DNA from: Desulforegulaceae bacterium
GTDB taxonomy: Bacteria > Desulfobacterota > Desulfobacteria > Desulfobacterales > JACKCP01
NCBI GenBank assembly: GCA_034006035.1
Contig: JAVETN010000002.1
Coordinates: 62,001-126,000, forward strand
DNA length: 64,000 bases
Direction of reading: 5' to 3'
The translations under genes and the position numbers were made by a program. Positions 37,629 through 46,315 of this stretch are shown here, piece by piece. The first letter of the stretch is position 1. Every line of letters starts with the position of its first letter. A model generated the notes under the pieces. It was not told the DNA's origin, did no database searches, and saw only the letters and a program-made list of their open reading frames with translations.

Positions 37629-38990
37629 ATGAATAAACCTTCAATTTTAATAGTTGATGATGATAATTCCCATAGAACCATGCTTTTAACCCTTACAAAA
37701 GGCTGGGGATATGAAACCCAAAGTGCTGAAGACGGTGATCTTGCTGTTGAAAAAGTAAAAAAATCAGCTTTTGATCTTATTTTAATGGATATTAAAATGA
37801 TTAAAATGTCAGGAATTGAAGCCCTTGAAGAAATTCAAAAAATTAACCCTTCAATTCCTGTTCTTATAATGACAGCCTATGCTTCAATAGATACAGCAGT
37901 AAGTGCCATGAAAAAAGGAGCTTATGATTATCTCACCAAACCCCTTGATTTTGACAAATTAAAAATAACAATGACAAGGGCAATGGAACACCTGGATCTT
38001 AAAAGGGAAAACACAGCTCTTAAGGAAAATCTTGGTGAAATTTTCAATAGAAATAAAATTATTGGACAAAGCCCTGCAATCAAAGAAGTTCTTCAGACAA
38101 TTAAAAATTCAGCTCCAACCGAAGCAACAATTCTTATCACAGGAGAATCAGGAACAGGAAAAGAACTGGCAGCTGGTGCAATCCACTATAACAGCCATAG
38201 AAAAAACGGGCCGTTTATAAGGGTAAATTGCGGAGCAATAACAGAAACCCTTATTGAATCAGAGCTTTTCGGCCATGAAAAAGGTGCTTTTACAGGTGCT
38301 TTAAGACTAAAAGAAGGAAAATTTGTTCAGGCTCAAAATGGCAGTATTTTTTTAGATGAAATTGGAACCATGCCAATGAATATGCAAACAAAGCTATTAA
38401 GGGTTCTTGAAGAAAAAAAGGTTGTAAGAGTGGGAGGAGAAAAAGAAATTTCACTTGATATAAGGGTGATTGCAGCCACCAATGAAAATCTTTCATCAAG
38501 GGTTGAAGAAAAAAAATTCAGAGAAGACCTTTTTTACAGACTCAATGTTGTAAATATAAATCTTCCCCCTTTACGCCAAAGAGAAGGGGATATTCCTTTG
38601 CTTGCAAATTATTTTCTTAAAACATCTGCCAAAAAAAACTGGAAAGAAATTTCAGGATTTTCACCTGAAGCCATGGCAAAACTCAATAGATATTATTGGC
38701 CGGGCAATATAAGAGAACTTGCCAATTCCATTGAAAGAGCAGTGATTCTTTCCAAATCAGATTATATTGAAAAAGAAGATATAATTACAGGAGAAGAATA
38801 TTTTAAAGAAAGGGAAACCCCTGATTTTTCAGATGAATTTAAAATTGAACCTTTAAAGGAAATTGAAAAAAAAGCAATTATCCAAACCCTAAAATCCCTT
38901 GATAACAATAAAAGTGCAGCCGCAAGAGAGCTTGGAATAACAAGAAAAACCCTTCATAAAAAAATCAAGGATTATAAGATAGACAATTGA
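37629..38990 (+). CDS. NtrC-family sigma-54-dependent response regulator
   Basis: A 453-residue activator with receiver (about 1-120, phospho-acceptor D54 in LMDIKM), AAA+ domain (about 140-370) and Fis-type HTH (about 405-450). The AAA+ domain has Walker A GESGTGKE, the sigma-54 contact loop GAFTGA, FLDEIGTM and RVLEEKKVVRVGG. The HTH has NKSAAARELGITRKTLHKK. It would respond to the upstream kinase and open sigma-54 promoters, possibly including its own at 35751. The domain order and GAFTGA are intact. Target genes cannot be read from sequence. Confidence 0.94.
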   Translation: MNKPSILIVDDDNSHRTMLLTLTKGWGYETQSAEDGDLAVEKVKKSAFDLILMDIKMIKMSGIEALEEIQKINPSIPVLIMTAYASIDTAVSAMKKGAYDYLTKPLDFDKLKITMTRAMEHLDLKRENTALKENLGEIFNRNKIIGQSPAIKEVLQTIKNSAPTEATILITGESGTGKELAAGAIHYNSHRKNGPFIRVNCGAITETLIESELFGHEKGAFTGALRLKEGKFVQAQNGSIFLDEIGTMPMNMQTKLLRVLEEKKVVRVGGEKEISLDIRVIAATNENLSSRVEEKKFREDLFYRLNVVNINLPPLRQREGDIPLLANYFLKTSAKKNWKEISGFSPEAMAKLNRYYWPGNIRELANSIERAVILSKSDYIEKEDIITGEEYFKERETPDFSDEFKIEPLKEIEKKAIIQTLKSLDNNKSAAARELGITRKTLHKKIKDYKIDN

Positions 38991-39121
38991 ATAATTTTAA
39001 CCTAAACTGAATGTTTAATATTTTTAATTTAACAAACAAAAAATATTTACAAGCTCCCGGGCTTAATCTAGGAAACAATGAAGAATTACAAAAACTAACC
39101 TTTAGAAATACCGGAAAAAAA

Positions 39122-39994
39122 ATGAAAAAAAACATTTTAAAATTATTTTTTCTAATTTACATTTTATCCTTATTGTTTTCATGTTCATCAAAAAGCTCAA
39201 CCCCTGTAACCGAGTTTGTATCTCAAGCAGATCAACATCTTATAAGGGGAAACGAACTTTTAAAACAGGGAAACTATGATAATGCAGGAACCAATTTTCT
39301 TAAATCCTATACAAAATATTCCCTTTCAGATGATCTTGAAGGCTGCGGAGCAAGTCTTGTTGGCCTTGGAATCACCCTTTTTAATCAGCAAAGGGAAGAA
39401 GAAGCTTATCTTGTTTTAAACAAAGCTGAAAATTATTTTAGTTTTTCAAAAAATCCCCAGGATATTTTATCCTTTTATATTACAAAAGCACTTTTATTCA
39501 TTGAAAAACAAAAATTTGACCAGGCTTTTGAATTATTAAAAAATTCAGAATCAAAAGGCTCAACAGATAAAAGACTTGCCCCTTCCCTGGCCTTTCTTGA
39601 AATTAAAAGAAACAATTTTGAAAAGGCAAAAAATTATTTAAACAAAAAAGAAGACACTTCATTTTATTATTATGTTTCAGGAATTTATGAGCTTGAAACC
39701 AAAAATTATGAAACTGCCTTGATAAATCTTGAAAAAGCACTTTTAAAAGACAAAACCCAGGGAAATATAAGCGAAACAGCATCAGATCTTGAAGCTCTTT
39801 CAAGGGTTTATCTTGAAACAAAAGATTATAAAAAATCAGAAAATTATCTTTTAAGGGCAATAAAAGTTTATATTCTTATAAATAAAATTGACAAGGCAAA
39901 TAAATTGATAGAAAAATTCAAGGAAATTCCCCGTGATAAAAATCATGATATGAATCTTGAAAACTTTTTTATTGAACTTTGGATAAATAAATAA
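39122..39994 (+). CDS. TPR-containing lipoprotein
   Basis: A 290-residue protein starting at the ATG at 39122, which is chosen because it places a lipoprotein signal peptide at the N-terminus: a Lys-rich start, a hydrophobic stretch and the lipobox LLFSC (Cys about residue 21). The rest is tetratricopeptide-like: GNELLKQGNYDNAGTNFLKS, REEEAYLVLNKAENYF, NYETALINLEKAL and KKSENYLLRAIKVY. It is likely an outer-membrane-anchored scaffold. It lies 131 bases after the response regulator and 16 bases before the TraB-family gene, so it is probably co-transcribed with the latter. Function unknown. Confidence 0.78.
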   Translation: MKKNILKLFFLIYILSLLFSCSSKSSTPVTEFVSQADQHLIRGNELLKQGNYDNAGTNFLKSYTKYSLSDDLEGCGASLVGLGITLFNQQREEEAYLVLNKAENYFSFSKNPQDILSFYITKALLFIEKQKFDQAFELLKNSESKGSTDKRLAPSLAFLEIKRNNFEKAKNYLNKKEDTSFYYYVSGIYELETKNYETALINLEKALLKDKTQGNISETASDLEALSRVYLETKDYKKSENYLLRAIKVYILINKIDKANKLIEKFKEIPRDKNHDMNLENFFIELWINK

Positions 39995-40010
39995 ACAATT
40001 GGATTTATTA

Positions 40011-41198
40011 ATGGAATCACCTACTGAGAATCAACCTGAAATTAAAAACATCACCAGTCTTGAAAAAAACGGCAAAAAATTTACAATAATAGGCACTGCC
40101 CATGTTTCCAAACAAAGTGCCAAACTTGTTGAAGATACAATTAAAGAAATAAAACCAGATGCTGTTTGTGTTGAGCTCTGCCAATCAAGATTTGACTCAA
40201 TCCAGAAAGAACAAAAATTTGAAGATACTGATATAATCCAGGTTATTAAGGAAAAAAAAGTTTACCTTCTTCTTTCCACCCTTATTCTTTCATCTTTCCA
40301 GAAAAAAATTGCAGATAAAATGGAAATCAAACCAGGTCAGGAAATGATCTCTGCAATTACAGCTGCCAAAGAATCAGGAGCTGAAATTGTACTTGCTGAC
40401 AGGGATCTTCAGATAACATTAAAGCGTGGATGGAAAAGCATGGGATTTTTTGAAAAAATCAAAATCATTTCCCAGCTTATTTTTGCAGCAGGATCAGATG
40501 AGGAAATTTCAGAAGAAGAAATTGAAAGACTTAAAAATACAGATGTACTAGAAACCCTTCTTGATGAAATAGGAAAAAGCCATCCAAGGCTTAAAAATGC
40601 CCTTATAACTGAAAGAGATAAATATCTCAGCAATAAAATTAAAAATTCTAAAGGGAAAAATATAGTTGCAGTTGTAGGAGCAGGCCATGTTCCTGGAATA
40701 AAAAAATACTGGGATGAAGAAATTGAAATTGAGCCCCTTGAAGAAATTCCCCCTCCTGGAAAACTTTTAAAATTTTTCAAATGGGGAATTCCTGGTATTA
40801 TTATCTGTCTTATTTGTGCTGGTTTTTTTCTGGGAGGCAAATCAACAGGTTCTGAAATGATCTTGGTATGGATAGGACTCAATGCCCTGATGGCAGGAAT
40901 TGGAGCTCTACTTGCCTTTGCCCACCCTCTTACCATAGCTACAGCAGCTCTTGCTGCTCCTTTTACCTCTCTTAACCCCATGGTTGCTGCAGGCTGGGTT
41001 TCAGGGCTTGCCGAAGCTTTTTTAAGAAAACCAAAAGTAAAAGATATTTCAGATCTTTCAACTGATATAACTTCTTTAAAAGGTTTTTGGAAAAACAATC
41101 TTACAAGGATCCTTCTTGTTGTTGTTTTTACAAATATTGGAAGTTCAATAGGAACCTTTGCAGCCTTTCCTTTTCTTTTAAAAATCATGGGTCAATAA
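40011..41198 (+). CDS. TraB/PrgY-family membrane protein
   Basis: A 395-residue protein of the TraB family, which includes the pheromone shutdown protein PrgY. The N-terminal domain has the family signature IIGTAHVSKQSAKLVEDTI, DAVCVELCQSRFDSI and a later VVGAGHVPGI with the conserved GxxH. From about residue 260 there are four or more membrane segments (GIPGIIICLICAGFF and following). The ATG at 40011 is preferred over an in-frame TTG at 39999. The family is thought to be a metal-dependent protease or pheromone inhibitor of the EreA/TIKI type; its bacterial substrate is unknown. Confidence 0.85.
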   Translation: MESPTENQPEIKNITSLEKNGKKFTIIGTAHVSKQSAKLVEDTIKEIKPDAVCVELCQSRFDSIQKEQKFEDTDIIQVIKEKKVYLLLSTLILSSFQKKIADKMEIKPGQEMISAITAAKESGAEIVLADRDLQITLKRGWKSMGFFEKIKIISQLIFAAGSDEEISEEEIERLKNTDVLETLLDEIGKSHPRLKNALITERDKYLSNKIKNSKGKNIVAVVGAGHVPGIKKYWDEEIEIEPLEEIPPPGKLLKFFKWGIPGIIICLICAGFFLGGKSTGSEMILVWIGLNALMAGIGALLAFAHPLTIATAALAAPFTSLNPMVAAGWVSGLAEAFLRKPKVKDISDLSTDITSLKGFWKNNLTRILLVVVFTNIGSSIGTFAAFPFLLKIMGQ

Positions 41199-41214
41199 TT
41201 TTTAAACCATATAA

Positions 41215-41248
41215 AAAAGCCCGGCTTAAAAACCGGGCTTTTAGATTT
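41215..41248. terminator. Bidirectional terminator between the TraB-family gene and fadL
   Basis: AAAAGCCCGG (41215-41224) pairs with CCGGGCTTTT (41233-41242) around CTTAAAAA. Both strands end in a short U-run, and the flanking genes converge. Confidence 0.88.
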
Positions 41249-41267
41249 AATTGTTAAATTAATATGT

Positions 41268-42644
41268 TTAGAATTCGTAGGTGGCAGTCAAACTATAACC
41301 AAAAATTTTAGCTTCTGCATCTGCTGTTACACGGGCATTATCACCATAAGTATGGTTCAGGTTTTTACTTTCTCCCCCAAGAATTATATCCTTTTCAGTG
41401 GAAATATATACAAATGTTCCGTCCAATGTCCAGCTGCCAAGGTTTACTCCAAGACCAACAGAATATGTTTTTTTATCTGCATCAGGCCAGACAATATCAA
41501 AAGTATCGTCAGGAACCGGGGTAGGATCATAAAAGAACCCGCATCTTAAAGTAAACATATCTGTTAAAAGATATTCAAGACCAACTCTTACCTGCCTTGT
41601 ACTTACCCAATCCCTTGGGTGTACTTGTTCATCTGTCTCCAAAAGTCCTTGGATATACTTATCTTTAATTTTTACAGTCTGCTGTTTAACATCAGACCAG
41701 TTTGTCCACACAATATCAGCTTCAAAACTTACTCTTTTATGAGGCTCATATCTGATTCCAGCCTGAACCTGAGCTGGGTGATTCACATCCTCAAGTCTAA
41801 TCTTGGACTTAAAATTGTTGTTTGTATGAGCATCGTGAAGACCTTCTTTACTACACAAAGTATCATTAATAAGCTTTTTCTCATTATCAGAAAGGTTTTT
41901 CAATTCAAGATCACCAGAAAAATCAGCGTCTGCCTTACTTCTATATGTAAGACCAAGGGTAATTTTTTCAACAGGCTTATACATCACACCAAAGTTAAAT
42001 GAATAGTTTAGATCATCTGTAAGATCACCATGGGAAGAACCTGTAATTCCTTTTTGATAAAGATCATATAAATTCTGATAAGTGCCTGACTCTGAGCGAC
42101 CTAAAACCACTCCAAATCCAAGAGAAAGCTTTTCATTTACCTTATATGCAACTGCAGGAGTAACTGCAACTCTTTGGTACCAGGACTCATAAGAGTTGAA
42201 TGCAGTTGGGTTTGCCGATGTATTTGTACGATCCCATTTAAGATGAAGCCCATAGGGAGCATAGGCTGAGATTCCAAAAGCCCACTTTGAGTTAATGGGC
42301 ATTGCAAAACCAAGATGGGGAACCAAAAGGTTGTCTGATTCATCTCTTACATTTACTCCGGGTCCGCCCATAATGACTTCATTGTTTTTTTGAACTGTAT
42401 AATTCCTGGCTTTAAGATTAGGAGCCATAATTGCAGTTCCAAAGGCTACAGTCATTGATTCAATCTGGGTAAGTCCTGCAGGGTTATAGTGACCCGCAAA
42501 AGGATCTGATGCATTGGCCGTATATGCTCCACCCAATGCCATTGCCCTTGAACCAATACCAAAGGTGTCAACCAAATTGGCATGAACATTGGCAGCGGAA
42601 AAGAAAACCATTGTTATAATTAAAGAGAAAATTAACTTTCTCAT
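41268..42644 (-). CDS. fadL: FadL/OmpP1-family outer-membrane long-chain fatty-acid channel
   Basis: An outer-membrane beta-barrel of 458 residues. The signal peptide ends near residue 22 (NVHANL). The FadL N-terminus follows: FGIGSRAMALGGAYTANA, then DPFAGHYNPAGL, which contains the NPA motif of the hatch. Alternating hydrophobic strands fill the rest, and the protein ends in TATYEF with a terminal Phe as BamA expects. The transport substrate is a hydrophobic molecule, most likely fatty acid. It lies 12 bases after the VolA-like gene with AGGAGG as ribosome site, so the two are one operon. Confidence 0.92.
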   Translation of the reverse strand: MRKLIFSLIITMVFFSAANVHANLVDTFGIGSRAMALGGAYTANASDPFAGHYNPAGLTQIESMTVAFGTAIMAPNLKARNYTVQKNNEVIMGGPGVNVRDESDNLLVPHLGFAMPINSKWAFGISAYAPYGLHLKWDRTNTSANPTAFNSYESWYQRVAVTPAVAYKVNEKLSLGFGVVLGRSESGTYQNLYDLYQKGITGSSHGDLTDDLNYSFNFGVMYKPVEKITLGLTYRSKADADFSGDLELKNLSDNEKKLINDTLCSKEGLHDAHTNNNFKSKIRLEDVNHPAQVQAGIRYEPHKRVSFEADIVWTNWSDVKQQTVKIKDKYIQGLLETDEQVHPRDWVSTRQVRVGLEYLLTDMFTLRCGFFYDPTPVPDDTFDIVWPDADKKTYSVGLGVNLGSWTLDGTFVYISTEKDIILGGESKNLNHTYGDNARVTADAEAKIFGYSLTATYEF

Positions 42645-42656
42645 AGATCTACCTCC

Positions 42657-45212
42657 TTATTTATTTTCTATACTTAAGTAATCTGCTGTCCAGGTTCCAA
42701 CTGCAGTATAAGCGTCTGTAATATAGCTATCATCCATAAATTCTTTTGCTTCAGGATAATTTTCTGTACCTGGAGAAAGCAGAAATCCATGGGGTATCCA
42801 ATTATCTTTTTTGTCTGCTTTCCCTCCAAAAACGTATGCTTTATTATTCTCAAAATCTGCAGGAGTTGAAAATTCTGTCAGCTCAACTTTTGCTTCAGCA
42901 CCGGCAACATTTGCAAAAATCTCATTGGAAACATTTGATACAACAGTATCTTTGTATGCAAACTGGAAGATGGTATCTTCTACATTTGTGGTAAGATCTT
43001 TAGCTAGATAAGCAGGGTCACAAGGATCCATTATAAGCTGAAGAACTCCAAGGGTTGTAAAATATTCAATGGTATTTTTTTCAATTCCAAGGCTTTTAAC
43101 AAGTCCTGCTAAAGAAGCATTTTTTGCTGTATCAAGGATGGCTGCAAAGTTTGCTCCACCCGCATTTAAAACCACCTTATCAAGATAATTTGGGTTATAT
43201 TTAGCCATTACAGAACCGGTAATTGAACCCATAGACTGGCCAGCAAAGTAAATATTGGCTGGAGCATCGGGTGTTCCATCACCATCAATATCAAACTTAC
43301 CAGATTTAATACCCTGAACAAAAACACTCATATCATAAAAAGACTGATAAAGGTTTATCCTGTTCATAGGAAGATTACTTGTAAGAAATCCACCACCCTC
43401 AGGATCAACTCTATCGCCGTGATGGGGAAGATCCATTGCCATTACAGGATAGCCAAGTCCGGCCAGAGCTGCTCCATCATTTTTTTCTCTTCCAAGTCCA
43501 TGTTGAAAAACAACTACAGAATCAGTGAATTTATCACCATAAAAAATCTTATATTGTACTCTTTCATCTACTGGAATTAGCCCCTTATAAAGATTTGACA
43601 AACTTGAGACGTTCCATGATTTAAAAAAATCACCCTCAACCCCTATAGTAGAGGGAATAGTAGTGCCGTTTCCATGAACTTTCAACGGAATTGTAGGTAA
43701 CATAGACCCATATTCGCTAGTTAAGCTGGAATATTCAAGACCTTCAATTGTCATAGAATCAGGATCAGCGCCACCTGTTACTGTTACAAGAATTGTTGCA
43801 AAATCAGTGACAGAAAGGGTTTTTTCAGCAGTGGTAAAAGTAGAAAGCATTAGAATTTCATCTTCAGGAATACTGCTGATATGTCCACCTGAAATGACTT
43901 CATAATTTGCAAGTCCGAAAAAAAGCCTCTCATATTTATCTTTTAATGGCTGTAATGCTGCAAAAACATCTGGAAGCCCTTCTTCAAATGATGGCTTAAT
44001 CATTTCAAACACTGGATTAGTACCAAGCTCAACACCCTCAAGGCCTTTAACTTTGATTCCTTTTTGTAAAACAACTGCGTATTGTGTTCCTCCATCAAAT
44101 GGCTTTGTTGGATATATTTTAATAAATTCATTATCCTGAGCAACTGTAAAATCTGTTACCGGAGTAAACGAGGAAAGATTAAAAATTTTAACAGCAGGCT
44201 GAATATCTTCAGGTACAAGCTCTGCTCCGGATGTCAAAGGTATAGAAATTGGGGTATTAGGACTTAACCCTTCATTTTCAAGTTTATTAATTGCTGTATA
44301 AAGAACTTTTTTATCTGCGGGGGTATCATCGCTTATGGGCAAAACCACTTTACCACCACTTGAAGCCCATGCAAGATCATTTGGAAAAGGAAGTGCAGTT
44401 GGCGGTGAAAAATTAACACCATACCTGGAAAACTTTTTACTTTCAGCTGCTTTTGCTACCTTTTCAAGTTCCTCTGGTTTAACTTTATCATCAATGGCTT
44501 CAATAGCCGCAAATGCCATAGACTGAATAGCCATAGCCTTTGCATCATCAATAAGCCCTCTTTCCTTGAGCTTTCCTAAAAAAGCAGTAACAGCAGCTTT
44601 TATCTCTATATCATATTTAATATTTTTATCTAATAATTCGCCGGCAAGAAGTGTCATTGCGCTGAATTGATCAAAATTTGCTGTCCCTGCAGAAGCAAGT
44701 GCTGATTGAAGTATTTCTATTACAAATTTTACCTGTAAAAGACTCCCGTCTACATATCTTGTAATAGTTCCATTTGGTTCTTTCTTCTCAATAACTTCAT
44801 AAGGATCAGAATTCCACCTAGGACCAAAAGTCGCCTTTAAACCTGGATTAATTGCAACAAGGGTTGTCAATGCTGTTATATTACCTGAATCCCTTGGTGC
44901 AAGCATTGGAAGTGCTGCGGCTCCGGTATTGGAAAGAGCTCCGCCTACACTACATATCAAACCTTCTTTTCCTTTAGGAATATTTAAAGTGTAAGATCCG
45001 TCATCTTTAGTTTTTACAGATGGTTCCCCTTGATTCAACTTCCTATCTCCGTTGATATCAAGAAAAACTGTTGCTCCCTTAACCGGACCTTGAATAACTT
45101 TTCCGCTTTCTACACCTGCAGTGCTGTGGTCATGGTCACTACAACCTGTCATCAGCATTAAACTGATAAGAACGGCCAATAAACCATTAAAAATGGTCCA
45201 ATTTTTTTTCAT
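42657..45212 (-). CDS. VolA/Pla-1-like outer-membrane lipoprotein (lyso)phospholipase
   Basis: An 851-residue lipoprotein with lipobox LMTGC (Cys near residue 24). A small EF-hand-like/carboxypeptidase-regulatory segment (FLDINGDRKLNQGE, about 50-65) and a helical region follow. The C-terminal alpha/beta-hydrolase (about 560-850) has HGLGREKNDG for the oxyanion region and the nucleophile elbow GQSMGS. DIDGDGTPDAP just before the elbow resembles a calcium loop. Vibrio VolA has the same layout, sits next to fadL and releases fatty acids from lysophospholipids at the cell surface. The pairing here is the same. A GGAGG ribosome site precedes the ATG. Confidence 0.83.
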   Translation of the reverse strand: MKKNWTIFNGLLAVLISLMLMTGCSDHDHSTAGVESGKVIQGPVKGATVFLDINGDRKLNQGEPSVKTKDDGSYTLNIPKGKEGLICSVGGALSNTGAAALPMLAPRDSGNITALTTLVAINPGLKATFGPRWNSDPYEVIEKKEPNGTITRYVDGSLLQVKFVIEILQSALASAGTANFDQFSAMTLLAGELLDKNIKYDIEIKAAVTAFLGKLKERGLIDDAKAMAIQSMAFAAIEAIDDKVKPEELEKVAKAAESKKFSRYGVNFSPPTALPFPNDLAWASSGGKVVLPISDDTPADKKVLYTAINKLENEGLSPNTPISIPLTSGAELVPEDIQPAVKIFNLSSFTPVTDFTVAQDNEFIKIYPTKPFDGGTQYAVVLQKGIKVKGLEGVELGTNPVFEMIKPSFEEGLPDVFAALQPLKDKYERLFFGLANYEVISGGHISSIPEDEILMLSTFTTAEKTLSVTDFATILVTVTGGADPDSMTIEGLEYSSLTSEYGSMLPTIPLKVHGNGTTIPSTIGVEGDFFKSWNVSSLSNLYKGLIPVDERVQYKIFYGDKFTDSVVVFQHGLGREKNDGAALAGLGYPVMAMDLPHHGDRVDPEGGGFLTSNLPMNRINLYQSFYDMSVFVQGIKSGKFDIDGDGTPDAPANIYFAGQSMGSITGSVMAKYNPNYLDKVVLNAGGANFAAILDTAKNASLAGLVKSLGIEKNTIEYFTTLGVLQLIMDPCDPAYLAKDLTTNVEDTIFQFAYKDTVVSNVSNEIFANVAGAEAKVELTEFSTPADFENNKAYVFGGKADKKDNWIPHGFLLSPGTENYPEAKEFMDDSYITDAYTAVGTWTADYLSIENK

Positions 45213-45563
45213 CTTTTCCTCCTTAATAAGTCAATAAACCAATTACGTTTGGACATAATAACATTGTTTATTCTAAAAATATAGATTTTAGTCAATGAAA
45301 AAGAGTAAGTCTTTTAATAAGCTTTTCCCTACAAACACAGGGGAAAGCTCAATCTACCGGAGTTTATTGTAAAATTTTTGATTCAGAGATGAAAATTAAT
45401 TTTATCTTCTTTGGACTGATAATAAAAAATCGGCCTGAAACTCCCGTTTTAAAAGCTTCAAGCCTAAAAAAAAGAGGATAGAAATGAAAAAATACAATTT
45501 GAATTGTTAAATAAAAACAAGATGGGTGTTTATCTGTGTAAAATAAGATAATTTTTATTAAAC
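45213..45563. other. Intergenic region upstream of volA with one hairpin
   Basis: These 351 bases hold the minus-strand promoter region of the VolA-like gene; TTGACT lies at 45295-45290 but no good -10 follows. A 10-bp hairpin with one G-T pair is at 45321-45348 (GCTTTTCCCT ... AGGGGAAAGC). No open frame longer than a few codons is convincing. Confidence 0.45.
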
Positions 45564-45809
45564 TTATTGATTACCCAAATCGTTTTTTTCCCCGCATTCA
45601 GGACATCCCCAGGTTATTCCATTGCAGGTGAGTGCCCAGAGATTTTCATTCATGCAGTTTTCACACAAATTAAATTCACATTTTCTGCATTTCCATGAAA
45701 AAGAGGTGGAACCTGTGCAAACACTACAGGGTAAATTCCTTACAACCCTTCTTTTACTTTTTCTAATATGTTTTTTTGTAATATTAACTGAATAATCTTT
45801 TATGTTCAA
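45564..45809 (-). CDS. Small Cys-rich zinc-ribbon protein
   Basis: An 81-residue protein with four Cys pairs: CSVC, CRKC, CENC and CPEC, plus a lone Cys in LTCNG. The N-terminal 25 residues are strongly basic (KKHIRKSKRRVVR). It probably binds two zinc ions and may contact nucleic acid; the family is unknown to me. The only start is a TTG at 45809 with a weak ribosome site, 26 bases inside the end of the CoA-binding gene, so translation coupling is likely. The true start could be a few codons later. Confidence 0.6.
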   Translation of the reverse strand: MNIKDYSVNITKKHIRKSKRRVVRNLPCSVCTGSTSFSWKCRKCEFNLCENCMNENLWALTCNGITWGCPECGEKNDLGNQ

Positions 45810-46206
45810 TTTTAGTACACCTGTCCATTATTACATTAATTCCATTTTCAATTAAAACTTTTGCGGCTTCCTGATTTTCAACTCCAAGCTGCATCCAAAA
45901 AACCTTTGGCTTAAGCCTTAAAGCTTCTTCAAGATGTCCCAAAACCTTGTCTGAGTTTCTAAATACATCTAAAATATCAATTTTTTCATCAAGGGAGTCA
46001 AGGTTTTCATAAACTTTGAGCCCATGAATTTCTCCGCCCCCTGGTCTTACAGGAAAAATTTCATATCCATTTTCAATTAAAAATTTGGAAACCTGAAAAG
46101 AATCCCTTTCTTTTTTAGGACTTATCCCAAGAACTGCAATTTTTTTAGAGTTTTTTAAAATTTCTTTTATTTCATTATTATCTGTTATAATTTTTCCTTT
46201 TATCAT
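45784..46206 (-). CDS. CoA-binding-domain protein (YccU-like)
   Basis: A 140-residue single-domain protein with the CoA-binding Rossmann fold seen in succinyl-CoA synthetase alpha subunits. Features are KIAVLGISPKKERDSFQVSKFL, GYEIFPVRPGGGEIHGLKVY, SLDEKIDILDVFRNSD, WMQLGVEN and the end VIMDRCTKIEH. E. coli YccU has the same size and ends similarly. An AAGGAG ribosome site lies just before the ATG. Its biological role is not known; a CoA or metabolite sensor is the usual suggestion. It is divergent from polA. Confidence 0.88.
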   Translation of the reverse strand: MIKGKIITDNNEIKEILKNSKKIAVLGISPKKERDSFQVSKFLIENGYEIFPVRPGGGEIHGLKVYENLDSLDEKIDILDVFRNSDKVLGHLEEALRLKPKVFWMQLGVENQEAAKVLIENGINVIMDRCTKIEHKRLFS

Positions 46207-46242
46207 TTTATCTCCTTATTGCAGGGTTTTTAATACAATGAT

Positions 46243-46259
46243 AAGGTGAATTTCACCTT
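46243..46259. promoter_or_regulatory. Perfect operator-like palindrome between the CoA-binding gene and polA
   Basis: AAGGTGAA-T-TTCACCTT is an 8-bp inverted repeat around one base, in the 109-base divergent spacer, 37 bases before the CoA-binding ATG and 57 before polA. It looks like a dimeric repressor site; the regulator is unknown. Confidence 0.4.
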
Positions 46260-46315
46260 TAATATTGTTCTAGTACCCATAAAAATTAAATACTTAATTT
46301 CAGGATTCAACCAAA

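Noticed and set aside
45484-45510. Tiny plus-strand frame starting MKKYNLN after an AGAGGAT sequence
   Set aside because: It ends after eight codons and has no supporting context.
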